Shown here: positions 1-6,246 of the stretch, piece by piece | How the letters are laid out: every line of letters begins with the position of its first letter | How positions within the stretch are numbered: the stretch's first letter is position 1 | NCBI GenBank assembly: GCA_904501765.1 | Contig: CAJGCM010000126.1 | Location: 1-6,286 of the forward strand | Reading direction: 5' to 3' | Source: an uncultured Clostridia bacterium | Lineage (GTDB): Bacteria > Bacillota > Clostridia > Oscillospirales > CAG-272 | Length of the DNA: 6,286 nt | Made by a program: the position numbers and the translations under genes | The notes under the pieces: model-generated | Database searches by the model: none | Seen by the model: only the letters and a program-made list of their open reading frames with translations | What the model was told of the DNA's origin: nothing

Positions 1-1
1 T

Positions 2-451
2 TTAGTTACAAAAACGGTATATCCTACAGGAAAGAGGACTGCCGACGGCTTCGATTATAACCGTATGTGTCTTCTGATAGCAGTGCTTGAAAAGCGAATG
101 GGACTTAAATTTTACGAAAATGACGTTTATCTGAACGTTGCCGGTGGCTTACGTCTTGATGAGCCGAGTGCCGACCTTTCCATAGCCATGGCGCTGATAA
201 GCGGTATTACCGACAGAGTTATTCCCGATGAGCTTATCGCCTTTGGCGAAATAGGACTTTCCGGAGAGGTAAGAGCGGTATCGCATATAGATTATCGCGT
301 CAAGGAAGCGGTAAGGCTTGGGTTTACAAAAATTGTTTTACCCGAGAAAAACGTGTCAACCTCTCTTAAAGTGCCCGAAAACGTTGAGCTTATCGGAGTT
401 TCGAATATTTATCAGGCTTTAGCTTGTATGAAAATGAAGAAGTCTGTATAA
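2..451 (+). CDS. radA: DNA repair protein RadA (Sms), C-terminal part, cut by the left window edge
   Basis: This is the last 149 residues of RadA, a RecA-related ATPase that helps process recombination intermediates and branch migration during DNA repair. The frame is open to the window edge, so the zinc finger, the ATPase core and the KNRFG motif lie outside. What remains is the C-terminal Lon-protease-like domain. Family hallmarks are the segment around GFDYNRMCLLIAVLEKR (about residues 16-32 of the fragment), YLNVAGGLRLDEPSADLSIA, GEIGLSGEVRAVSHIDYRVKEA, and the closing KIVLPEKNV and ELIGVSNIYQAL. In this family the Lon-like domain is a structural hexamerisation and DNA-binding platform and not an active protease. 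The ATG at 65 is internal and is not the real start. The gene ends at TAA 449-451 and is followed at once by a terminator, so it is the last gene of its unit. The identification is firm; only the 5' end is unseen. Confidence 0.96.
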   Translation, partial: LVTKTVYPTGKRTADGFDYNRMCLLIAVLEKRMGLKFYENDVYLNVAGGLRLDEPSADLSIAMALISGITDRVIPDELIAFGEIGLSGEVRAVSHIDYRVKEAVRLGFTKIVLPEKNVSTSLKVPENVELIGVSNIYQALACMKMKKSV

Positions 452-470
452 GTTTAATAATCATGTCGAA

Positions 471-507
471 AACAAAGGTCGCAATGTTGTGACCTTTGTT
501 TTTTTAC
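471..507 (+). terminator. Rho-independent terminator after radA
   Basis: A perfect 10-bp stem, AACAAAGGTC (471-480) with GACCTTTGTT (491-500), can extend inward through G-T, C-G and A-T pairs to a small ATGT loop. A run of seven T starts at 499 in the 3' arm and continues to 505. It lies 20 bp after the radA stop and separates radA from the fusA2 unit. Confidence 0.9.
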
Positions 508-582
508 TTAAGATTGTGCAAATTAGACAATTGAACCGCCTTAATTTCTACATTAAGTAGTCAACATATTTAAAACCAAATA

Positions 583-611
583 TTGAAATTACCACGAAAA
601 AACTGTATAAT
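583..611 (+). promoter_or_regulatory. Sigma-A promoter of the EF-G-like gene
   Basis: The -35 box TTGAAA (583-588) and the perfect -10 box TATAAT (606-611) are separated by 17 bp. Transcription would start near 618, giving a leader of about 57 nt. It is the best promoter match between the radA terminator and the gene. Confidence 0.85.
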
Positions 612-618
612 TTATTTA

Positions 619-653
619 GTAATGCGTTTTTAGAATCTTACGTGGCGTATTAC
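619..653 (+). promoter_or_regulatory. Potential 5' leader hairpin of the EF-G-like mRNA
   Basis: GTAATGCG (619-626) can pair with CGTATTAC (646-653): 8 bp with one G-U pair and a 19-nt loop. The stem begins at about the predicted transcription start and ends 4 nt before the ribosome binding site. It could protect the 5' end of the message or take part in control of translation. I recognise no known riboswitch or leader class. The pairing is seen; a function is inference. Confidence 0.4.
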
Positions 654-657
654 AGTG

Positions 658-665
658 AAAGGAGA
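658..665 (+). promoter_or_regulatory. Ribosome binding site that fixes the fusA2 start at 675
   Basis: AAAGGAGA lies 9 nt before ATG 675. The reading frame is also open to a GTG at 642, but that codon lies inside the loop of the leader hairpin, upstream of this site. The site therefore supports ATG 675. Confidence 0.85.
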
Positions 666-674
666 CAAAAAGTT

Positions 675-2744
675 ATGGAAAAAGTATTTACAAAGAGCAT
701 CAGAAACGTAGTTCTTCTCGGACACAGCGGCGGCGGTAAAACGTCACTTGCAGAGTCAATGCTCTATATTTCAAGACTTACAGACCGCCTTGGAACCATA
801 ACAGATGGCAATACGGTTTGTGACTATGACCCCGAGGAAATTAAAAGAGGATATTCTATTTCGTCCGCTATAGCACCTATGCTGTGGAACGGAACTAAAA
901 TAAATTTACTTGATACACCCGGTTTCTTTGATTTTGAAGGCGAAGTGCGTCAGTGTGTGAGGGCTGCGGATGCTGCTATTATTGTTGTTGATGGCAAGGC
1001 AGGAATAGAGGTAGGAACCGAAGCGGGATGGAATATGGCTACCAAAGCGGGAATTCCCAAGGCTTTCTTTATCAACAGATTTGACGACGGTGAAGCTCGT
1101 TTCTATAAGGTGTTCGGACAAATAAGAGAGAAATACGGGGTTACTGTATGTCCAATTCAGATTCCCATTATAGACGGCGATACTGTTATCGGTTTTGCAA
1201 ACCTTGTAGATATGAAGGTTTATACCTTTGAAAAAACAACAGGCGAGTATTCCTCCTCCTCGATCCCCGAGAAATTTATGGATACCTGCCTTGAGTATCA
1301 CAATATGCTTCTCGAGGCTATTGCGCAGACAAGCGACGAGCTTATGGATAAGTTCTTTAATGAGGAACCTATTTCAAGAGAAGAATCTCTGGAAGCCATT
1401 CACGAGGGTATCATAAGAGGTGAGATTGTTCCTGTGTTCTGCGGTGCAGCTATCAAAAACTGGGGCATTAAGACGCTCCTTGATACAATAGCGCACTCCT
1501 TCCCACGCCCTACCGCAAGAGGTTGCGAGAAGGCACAAGACGGCTCTGATATCGCTATTGAGATTGAATCTGAAAACACCTCAATATTCGTTTTCAAAAC
1601 TATCGCTGACCCCTTTGTTGGCAAGATGTCCTTCTTTAAGGTTATGAGCGGTGAGGTAACGAAGGATATGACTCTTCGCAATACCACCACAGGAGCTCAG
1701 GAGAAGCTTAGCAAACTCTTTATGTTAAGAGGAAAGAAGCAGATAGATATCGACGCTTTTGCCTGCGGTGATATAGGTGTTACGGCTAAGCTTGGCGCTA
1801 CTTCTACCAATGATACGCTTACAACCCTTCAAGGCGATGTAAAGTACGCTCCCATAGATTTCCCCGCGCCTTATATGAGCATGGCGATGACTCCCGTTTC
1901 GAAGGGAGACGAGGATAAAATCTCCGGCGGTATTGCAAGAATACTTGAAGAGGATATGACTGTTAGCTACGTAAACAATTCCGAAACCAAGCAGCTTGTG
2001 ATTTCCGGTCTTGGTGATATACACCTTGATATCGTTGTTTCCAAGCTTCGCAACCGTTACGGAGCAAACGTAACTCTCTCCAAGCCCAAAATTGCTTACA
2101 GAGAAACGATTAAAGGTAAGGTTGACGTAGAAGGTAAGCATAAGAAACAATCCGGCGGCTCCGGTCAGTATGGTCACGTAAAGATTACGTTCTCCCACGG
2201 TGAAGACGAAGGACTTACCTTTACCGAAAGCGTATTCGGCGGCGCAGTTCCCAAGAACTTCTTCCCGGCAGTAGAGCAGGGAATTAAGGATTGCATGCAG
2301 AAGGGTGTTCTGGCGGGATATCCTGTGGTTAACCTTGCGGCAAATCTTTATGACGGATCTTATCATGACGTTGACTCTAACGAAATTTCCTTCAAGCTTG
2401 CAGCAGGTCTTGCATACAGAGACGGTCTTCCTAAGGCTAATCCTGTAATTCTTGAGCCGATTGGTGACCTTAAGGTTTACATACCTGAAGCTTACGTAGG
2501 TGACGTTATGGGTGATTTACCTAAGCGCCGCGGAAGAGTAATGGGTATTGAGCCTGCTGACGATGGTCTTGGTACTCAGGTAATTATAGCAGAGGCTCCT
2601 ATGGCGGAGCTTGCGGATTACGTAATATCCCTCCGAGCTATGACTCAGGGCAGAGGCAGATTCGACCTTTCCTTCGTACGTTATGAAGAGGTGCCTCAGA
2701 ATATTGCGGAAAAGATAATCGCAGACGCCAAAAATGATAACTGA
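675..2744 (+). CDS. fusA2: Elongation factor G-like translational GTPase (EF-G-2 / FusA2 type)
   Basis: A 689-aa cytoplasmic GTPase with the full EF-G layout: G domain (about 1-275), domain II (about 300-385), III (about 395-470), IV (about 470-590) and V (to the end). G1 is GHSGGGKT (16-23), where classical EF-G has GHIDAGKT. Switch I has RGYSIS (58-63) in place of RGITIT. G3 is DTPGFFDF from 80, G4 is NRFD (134-137) in place of NKMD, and G5 is CGAA (256-259). Domain IV keeps SGGSGQYGHV (493-502) and the tip loop SYHDVDS with His564, the equivalent of the His583 region needed for tRNA movement in E. coli EF-G. These variants place it in the EF-G-2 paralogue group and not with the main translocase. 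A main fusA next to ribosomal protein genes is expected elsewhere. The exact role of this group is poorly defined; partial translocase or ribosome-rescue duties are possible. It stands alone between its own promoter and terminator. Confidence 0.92.
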   Translation: MEKVFTKSIRNVVLLGHSGGGKTSLAESMLYISRLTDRLGTITDGNTVCDYDPEEIKRGYSISSAIAPMLWNGTKINLLDTPGFFDFEGEVRQCVRAADAAIIVVDGKAGIEVGTEAGWNMATKAGIPKAFFINRFDDGEARFYKVFGQIREKYGVTVCPIQIPIIDGDTVIGFANLVDMKVYTFEKTTGEYSSSSIPEKFMDTCLEYHNMLLEAIAQTSDELMDKFFNEEPISREESLEAIHEGIIRGEIVPVFCGAAIKNWGIKTLLDTIAHSFPRPTARGCEKAQDGSDIAIEIESENTSIFVFKTIADPFVGKMSFFKVMSGEVTKDMTLRNTTTGAQEKLSKLFMLRGKKQIDIDAFACGDIGVTAKLGATSTNDTLTTLQGDVKYAPIDFPAPYMSMAMTPVSKGDEDKISGGIARILEEDMTVSYVNNSETKQLVISGLGDIHLDIVVSKLRNRYGANVTLSKPKIAYRETIKGKVDVEGKHKKQSGGSGQYGHVKITFSHGEDEGLTFTESVFGGAVPKNFFPAVEQGIKDCMQKGVLAGYPVVNLAANLYDGSYHDVDSNEISFKLAAGLAYRDGLPKANPVILEPIGDLKVYIPEAYVGDVMGDLPKRRGRVMGIEPADDGLGTQVIIAEAPMAELADYVISLRAMTQGRGRFDLSFVRYEEVPQNIAEKIIADAKNDN

Positions 2745-2759
2745 TAACCAATATTGTGC

Positions 2760-2809
2760 GCCTTTTAAGCTCTGCTGATATTTCACTATCGGTTTAAAAT
2801 TTAAAAGGC
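2760..2809 (+). repeat. Inverted repeat in the 3' untranslated region of fusA2
   Basis: GCCTTTTAA (2760-2768) is the exact inverse complement of TTAAAAGGC (2801-2809), with a 32-nt loop. A further 5-bp stem, CGACT/AGTCG (2810-2814 and 2820-2824), follows directly. There is no T-run after it, so it is not a normal terminator. It may stabilise the 3' end of the mRNA or be chance in A/T-rich DNA. Confidence 0.35.
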
Positions 2810-2840
2810 CGACTCATTCAGTCGTAATTAAATAGAAAAC

Positions 2841-2880
2841 AGGGGTATTGTGAAAAAAACACAGTACCCCTTTAATTTTG
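2841..2880 (+). terminator. Rho-independent terminator of fusA2
   Basis: AGGGGTATTGTG (2841-2852) pairs with CACAGTACCCCT (2860-2871): 12 bp with one G-U pair and a loop of seven A. The T-rich tract TTTAATTTTG follows. It lies about 100 bp after the fusA2 stop and just before the next promoter. Confidence 0.88.
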
Positions 2881-2901
2881 ATTAATTTTTTAATTTAAAT
2901 G

Positions 2902-2930
2902 TTGACTTTTGTGGTTTTTAGTGATATAAT
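2902..2930 (+). promoter_or_regulatory. Extended -10 sigma-A promoter of the deoR-family/transporter operon
   Basis: TTGACT (2902-2907), a 17-bp spacer and TATAAT (2925-2930) preceded by TGA (2922-2924) form an extended -10 element. Transcription should begin near 2937. The in-frame GTG at 2931 lies upstream of that start and cannot be the start codon. The core also holds GTGG, GTGA and GTGG at 2911, 2921 and 2931, exactly 10 bp apart, a candidate operator. Confidence 0.88.
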
Positions 2931-2942
2931 GTGGAATTGTTT

Positions 2943-2951
2943 GGAGGTGAT
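2943..2951 (+). promoter_or_regulatory. Near-perfect Shine-Dalgarno of the DeoR-family gene
   Basis: GGAGGTGAT matches the 16S rRNA 3' end over nine bases. Two in-frame ATGs follow, at 2952 and 2955. GGAGG stands 4 nt from the first and 7 nt from the second, so 2955 is preferred. The choice changes the product by one residue. The leader upstream of this site is only a few nucleotides long. Confidence 0.8.
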
Positions 2952-2954
2952 ATG

Positions 2955-3719
2955 ATGTTAGCTAAAAAAAGGCAAAGCAAAATAAACGAGCTTTTACTTG
3001 CCAACGGAGCTGTGACCGTTTCGGAATTAGCAACGCTGTTTGGCGTTTCCGACGAAACCGTTCGTCGTGACCTTATTGCAATGGAAAGGTGCGGAGAACT
3101 TTTTCGGGTGCATGGTGGAGCGGTAAAAGAATCTGTTATGAAACCATATCTTGAGCTTGAAGAGCGCAATCAAAGCTATAACGAAGAAAAAAGAGAACTG
3201 TCGGTGACAGCTATGCGTTTTATCGAAGAAGGGGATATCATTTCCCTGGACTGCGGAAGCACTGCGATAGTTTTTGCTAATGTGATTAAAGAAAGCTTTT
3301 CAAATCTCACTGTTATTACGCACTCTCTTGACGTTTTTAACGTGCTCAAAAGTAAAGAAAGCTTCAGAATTATATTATGCGGCGGCATTTATATGCCCGC
3401 AGAAAATACCTTCTACGGTGCGCTCACTATTGATATGATAACCTCGCTGTGTGCTAAAAAGACCTTTATCTTCCCAAGTGCAGTATCTCTTGAGAGCGGT
3501 ATTTGCGATTATCAGCCGGATTTGTTTCAGATACAGTGCCAGCTTATAAAATCGGCAGAGCAGGTATACGTTCTGGCAGACAGCAGTAAGCTTGAAAAAA
3601 AGGCTTTTCTGAAAATTGAAAATATGAAAAGTGATTTTACCTATATAACCGATAGCGGTATATCTGCGAATCTTAAACAGCTATATAACGAGAACGGAAT
3701 TAATATATATACAAAGTAA
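2955..3719 (+). CDS. DeoR-family transcriptional regulator
   Basis: A 254-aa protein of usual length for the family. The N-terminal DeoR helix-turn-helix reads RQSKINELL (6-14), TVSELATLFGVSDETVRRDL (21-40), then the wing LFRVHGGAV (49-57). The C-terminal sensor domain has the family landmarks DCGST (99-103), ITHS (121-124), LCGG (141-144) and ADSSK (208-212). In characterised relatives such as GlpR, LacR and FruR this Rossmann-like domain binds a phosphorylated sugar or polyol, which usually releases the repressor from DNA. The region that commonly reads GADG after the KxF motif is FPSAVSLESG here, so the ligand site is not identical to the best-known members. It is the first gene of a two-gene operon with the organophosphate-type transporter 17 bp downstream, and probably controls its own promoter. 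The ligand is unknown; a phosphorylated compound linked to the transporter is likely. Confidence 0.93.
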   Translation: MLAKKRQSKINELLLANGAVTVSELATLFGVSDETVRRDLIAMERCGELFRVHGGAVKESVMKPYLELEERNQSYNEEKRELSVTAMRFIEEGDIISLDCGSTAIVFANVIKESFSNLTVITHSLDVFNVLKSKESFRIILCGGIYMPAENTFYGALTIDMITSLCAKKTFIFPSAVSLESGICDYQPDLFQIQCQLIKSAEQVYVLADSSKLEKKAFLKIENMKSDFTYITDSGISANLKQLYNENGINIYTK

Positions 3720-3736
3720 ATTGGAGTTCGAAATAA

Positions 3737-4957
3737 ATGAAAATCGAAGCGAAATCACAGGTAAGGGCAGTAGCAATACTCTTCGCCATTACTTACATGG
3801 TCAGTTATATTACCAGAATAAATTACGGAGCTATAGTTTCTGAAATGGAAAATGCCACCGAAATGAGTAAAAGTATGCTTTCTTTGGCATTGACGGGTAG
3901 CTTTATAACCTATGGAATAGGACAAATAATAACAGGCATCTGCGGTGATAAATTTTCTCCTAAAAAGCTTATAACCCTTGGTCTTTTTGTAACGACCGTA
4001 TCAAACCTTCTCATTCCTATATGTCAGAATCATTATCAAATGCTTGCGGTGTGGTGTATAAACGGCTTTGCACAAGCATTTATGTGGCCGCCTCTCGTAA
4101 GACTTATGACGGTTCTTTTATCGGAGGACGATTATAAAAAAACAACGACAGTAGTTTCCTACGGTAGCTCCGTCGGTACAATACTTATATATCTTGCAGC
4201 CCCTTTGATAATTTCGCTTTTAAGCTGGAAATTCGTTTTCGTATTTTCTGCCGCGTGCAGCGTTATTATGATTATCGTATGGAATATCTTTGCGCCTGAT
4301 ATAGAGAAAAATCCTGTTAAAGAAATAAAGCCAGAGGTGGAGGAGAAAAATACCAAAGCTTCCTTTGCCGCACTTTTCAGTCCCGTTATGATTTTAATTA
4401 TGGTAGCGGTGGTTCTTCAGGGCGCCCTCAGGGACGGTATAACGACTTGGATGCCGTCTTACATATCCGAAACTTATAATATGAGCAGCATCGTATCTAT
4501 TCTTACAGGTGTAATTCTTCCCGTATTCAGTATATTATGCTTCATTACAGTAACAGCAATTTACAGAAAAGTATTAAAATCCCCAATTCTTTGCGCTACT
4601 ATCTTATTTGGCATAGGAGCAGTTTCTGCCTTTGTTTTATTCCTTGTTTCTGGAAATAATGCAGTTTTATCTGTGATTTTGTCGGCGCTTTTGGCAGGCT
4701 GTATGCACGGTGTAAACTTGATGCTGGTATGTATGATACCTCCATTCTTTAAAAAATTTGGAATCGTGTCCACGGCCTCCGGAGTTATAAATTCCTGTAC
4801 CTATATCGGCAGCGCTCTGTCTACCTACGGTATTGCAGTGTTGTCTGAATTTATAGGTTGGCAAAATACAATATTTATTTGGTTTATAATAACCGTAATG
4901 GGCGGGATAATATGTCTTTTGTCCATTCCCACCTGGAATAAAAAATTCGGTGAATAA
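3737..4957 (+). CDS. Major facilitator transporter of the organophosphate:phosphate antiporter (GlpT/UhpT-like) family
   Basis: A 406-aa inner-membrane protein with about twelve hydrophobic segments and a charged central cytoplasmic loop (about 190-210, rich in Glu and Lys). The match to GlpT is in the functional core. Arg27 in SYITRINYGAI aligns with GlpT Arg45. Arg232 in ALRDGITTWMPSYI aligns with GlpT Arg269 in LRYGILDWSPTYL. Those two arginines bind the substrate phosphate in GlpT. The family signature FAQAFMWPPLVRLM (111-124) matches FQGMGWPPCGRTM. A loop motif GICGDKFSPKK (67-77) is typical of the superfamily. The position of GlpT His165 appears to be Ser144, so substrate choice may differ. 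ATG 3737 has GGAG at 3723-3726. The gene is in an operon with the DeoR-type regulator and ends before a strong terminator. Likely cargo is a sugar or polyol phosphate; the exact substrate cannot be read from the sequence. Confidence 0.87.
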   Translation: MKIEAKSQVRAVAILFAITYMVSYITRINYGAIVSEMENATEMSKSMLSLALTGSFITYGIGQIITGICGDKFSPKKLITLGLFVTTVSNLLIPICQNHYQMLAVWCINGFAQAFMWPPLVRLMTVLLSEDDYKKTTTVVSYGSSVGTILIYLAAPLIISLLSWKFVFVFSAACSVIMIIVWNIFAPDIEKNPVKEIKPEVEEKNTKASFAALFSPVMILIMVAVVLQGALRDGITTWMPSYISETYNMSSIVSILTGVILPVFSILCFITVTAIYRKVLKSPILCATILFGIGAVSAFVLFLVSGNNAVLSVILSALLAGCMHGVNLMLVCMIPPFFKKFGIVSTASGVINSCTYIGSALSTYGIAVLSEFIGWQNTIFIWFIITVMGGIICLLSIPTWNKKFGE

Positions 4958-4964
4958 GCGTATA

Positions 4965-5005
4965 AAAAACCAACGGGCTACTAATGGGTAGACCCGTTGG
5001 TTTTT
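4965..5005. terminator. Bidirectional terminator between convergent genes
   Basis: AAAAACCAACGGG (4965-4977) and CCCGTTGGTTTTT (4993-5005) form a perfect 13-bp stem. It extends inward by CTAC/GTAG (4978-4981 and 4988-4991) past one bulged A. The A-run on the left and T-run on the right let it work in both directions, ending the plus-strand operon and the minus-strand phosphatase gene, whose stop codon is 29 bp away. Confidence 0.93.
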
Positions 5006-5033
5006 GTATTAGTAAGAAATGGTATGAAAAAAG

Positions 5034-5816
5034 TCAATCCTTCTCAAGCTCTTTATCTAAATCGTATATAACACGAGCGATTGCGCTCTCGCTGGCGTGT
5101 ACTGTAATTCTGTCTGCCATCGCTTTCAGAGAATCGGTTGCATTTCCGACGGCATATCCAATATCAGCGTGCTTTAGCATTTCGATGTCGTTTTCGTAGT
5201 CACCGACCGCAACCAAAAGCTTTGAGCCTGTTTTCTCCATCACTCTGCGAAGAGCAACACCCTTTGAATTCTTCAGCATCAGTAATTCAAGGCTTCTGTC
5301 CCAGCTTCTTACCGCAATATAGCTTTTCATATCAATTTTTTTAGTAATATCAAGGGCGAAAAGGGCATCTTCAGGGGTTTCAAATCTGAAAAGTACTTTA
5401 TAAAACTGCTTGTCCTTTATGGACTGCTCAATATCCTTATAGGAGTCTTTTGTGTATTGTGTTGGTTCTTCATGAAGGGGGTCATAAAAGTTTATAGTCT
5501 GATAATTAACGTTAGCTTCGGAAAGTCTGCCCAAAATCGAAAACAGATATTCGTCGCAAAAGCCTTGATAAAGGATTTCTTCGGTATCAAGATCTATTAT
5601 AAATGCTCCGTTGTAGCAAATAACGTAAGTATTTATTTTGACGGCGTCCTTGAAGCCCTTTAAAAATTTAAAATACCTTCCGCTGCAAACCGTGAATAAG
5701 CCGCCGTTGTCGCAAAAATACTCAATAGCTTGTTTATTTTCTTCCGAAACTTCGGAATTATAATATATGGTTCCGTCCCAATCGGTGGCGAGTAATATTC
5801 CGTCAAACTTTCCCAT
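5034..5816 (-). CDS. Cof-type HAD-IIB family phosphatase
   Basis: A 260-aa soluble hydrolase of the haloacid dehalogenase superfamily with all four catalytic motifs. Motif I is DWDGT (12-16), with Asp12 as the expected nucleophile and Asp14 as acid/base. Motif II is Ser45 in VCSGR. Motif III is Lys185 in NSKGVAL. Motif IV is GDYENDIEM (205-213), which binds Mg2+. The insert between motifs II and III (about 80-180) is the C2-type cap that sets substrate choice. Enzymes of this subfamily (Cof, YbiV, YidA and others) dephosphorylate sugar phosphates, nucleotides or cofactors, often with broad range. ATG at 5816 is preceded by AAGGAG (minus strand, 5831-5826) at a 9-nt spacing. It converges on the DeoR/transporter operon and has its own promoter, so joint function with a phosphorylated-substrate importer is plausible but unproven. 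Family and activity class are secure; substrate is not. Confidence 0.93.
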   Translation of the reverse strand: MGKFDGILLATDWDGTIYYNSEVSEENKQAIEYFCDNGGLFTVCSGRYFKFLKGFKDAVKINTYVICYNGAFIIDLDTEEILYQGFCDEYLFSILGRLSEANVNYQTINFYDPLHEEPTQYTKDSYKDIEQSIKDKQFYKVLFRFETPEDALFALDITKKIDMKSYIAVRSWDRSLELLMLKNSKGVALRRVMEKTGSKLLVAVGDYENDIEMLKHADIGYAVGNATDSLKAMADRITVHASESAIARVIYDLDKELEKD

Positions 5817-5853
5817 AATGTAAGACTCCTTCTTTGGGTATTACGTCGGGAAT

Positions 5854-5882
5854 ATTGTACCACAAAAAAATATTAAGGTCAA
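5854..5882 (-). promoter_or_regulatory. Extended -10 promoter of the HAD phosphatase gene
   Basis: Read on the minus strand: TTGACC (5882-5877), a 17-bp spacer, TGG, then TACAAT (5859-5854). Transcription should start near 5847, leaving a leader of about 30 nt before the start codon. The -35 box lies 18 bp from the edge of the tandem repeat, so the repeats sit immediately upstream of this promoter. Confidence 0.85.
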
Positions 5883-5900
5883 TAAGTTTTTTGATAAATA

Positions 5901-6073
5901 ATGGCTTCGACTCCTCATTCACACCGTCATAAATAATAAAAGCACCCCAAAAATGGGGAGATTAGAATGGGGTATTCACCAAAGGTGAAGATATCCGCTT
6001 CCTGCGCCTGAAGAGCAAGCTCTTCGTTCTTCGGTCGGGATATGCGAACCCGTTCTGCGCCTGTGGCACAGAG
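5901..6073. repeat. Tandem repeat, copy 1 (173 bp)
   Basis: First full unit of a direct tandem array. It starts at ATGGCTTCGACTCC, and the base just before it no longer matches the next copy, so the left boundary is sharp at 5901. Inside are several potential stem-loops: CCCCA/TGGGG (5945-5958), TTCACC-AAA-GGTGAA (5975-5989), the palindrome GAAGAGCAAGCTCTTC (6010-6025), an outer pairing ATATCC (5991-5996) with GGATAT (6038-6043), and CTGTG/CACAG (6061-6071). No transposase, terminal inverted repeats or target duplication is visible. I do not recognise the family. Confidence 0.95.
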
Positions 6074-6091
6074 ATGGCTTCGACTCCTCAT
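5927..6091 (-). other. Possible small open frame in the repeat (54 codons), copy 1/2
   Basis: On the minus strand an ATG at 6091 opens a 54-residue frame beginning MRSRSHLC, with FTFGEYPILISP near the C-terminus, and ending at TGA 5929-5927. It covers almost a whole repeat period. There is no convincing Shine-Dalgarno upstream, no recognisable domain, and the substitutions between copies do not favour silent changes (2 silent, 5 replacing). It is listed because the frame is intact in both periods; it may be a by-product of the repeat. Confidence 0.15.
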
Positions 6092-6246
6092 TCACACCGT
6101 CATAAATAATAAAAACACCCCAAAGAAGGGGAGATTAGAATGGGGTATTCACCAAAGGTGAAGATATCCGCTCCCTGCGTCTGAAGAGCAAGCTCTTCGT
6201 TCTTCGGTCGGGATATGCGAACCCATTCTGCGCCTGCGGCACAGAG
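6074..6246. repeat. Tandem repeat, copy 2 (173 bp)
   Basis: Same length as copy 1 with no insertion or deletion and 7 substitutions (unit positions 42, 52, 54, 100, 107, 152 and 164), about 96% identical. The TTCACC/GGTGAA hairpin, the GAAGAGC palindrome and the ATATCC/GGATAT pairing are unchanged. The change at position 54 removes one pair of the CCCC/GGGG stem, and the change at 164 (CTGTG to CTGCG) weakens the last small stem. Confidence 0.95.

Noticed and set aside
2..451. Lon-type protease fragment
   Set aside because: The Lon-like fold is the RadA C-terminal domain. The sequence follows RadA throughout and has no typical Lon catalytic Ser context.
642..674. Longer fusA2 start at GTG 642, adding 11 residues
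   Set aside because: The GTG lies in the leader hairpin loop with no ribosome binding site, while AAAGGAGA is spaced correctly for ATG 675 and homology begins just after that ATG.
1725..2366. 213-residue open frame on the minus strand opposite fusA2
   Set aside because: It lies wholly within the well-identified EF-G-like gene, has no ribosome binding site or recognisable domain, and is explained as a shadow of that gene's codon pattern.
4984..5344. Plus-strand open frames of about 70 residues across the terminator and the 3' part of the HAD gene
   Set aside because: They overlap the terminator and the antisense of a gene with all four HAD motifs, and show no family features.
5967..6011. 14-codon plus-strand peptide starting MGYSPKVK with a GGGGAG upstream, present in both copies
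   Set aside because: It is very short, both differences between copies change the residue (Ser to Pro, Ala to Val), and the ATG and GGGGAG are part of G-rich stem sequences.
6034..6055. tRNA T-arm-like GGGTTCG stretch on the minus strand of the repeat
   Set aside because: CGGG and CCCG enclose a 9-nt loop where a T-arm needs a 5-bp stem and a 7-nt loop, and no acceptor, D or anticodon arms fit around it.
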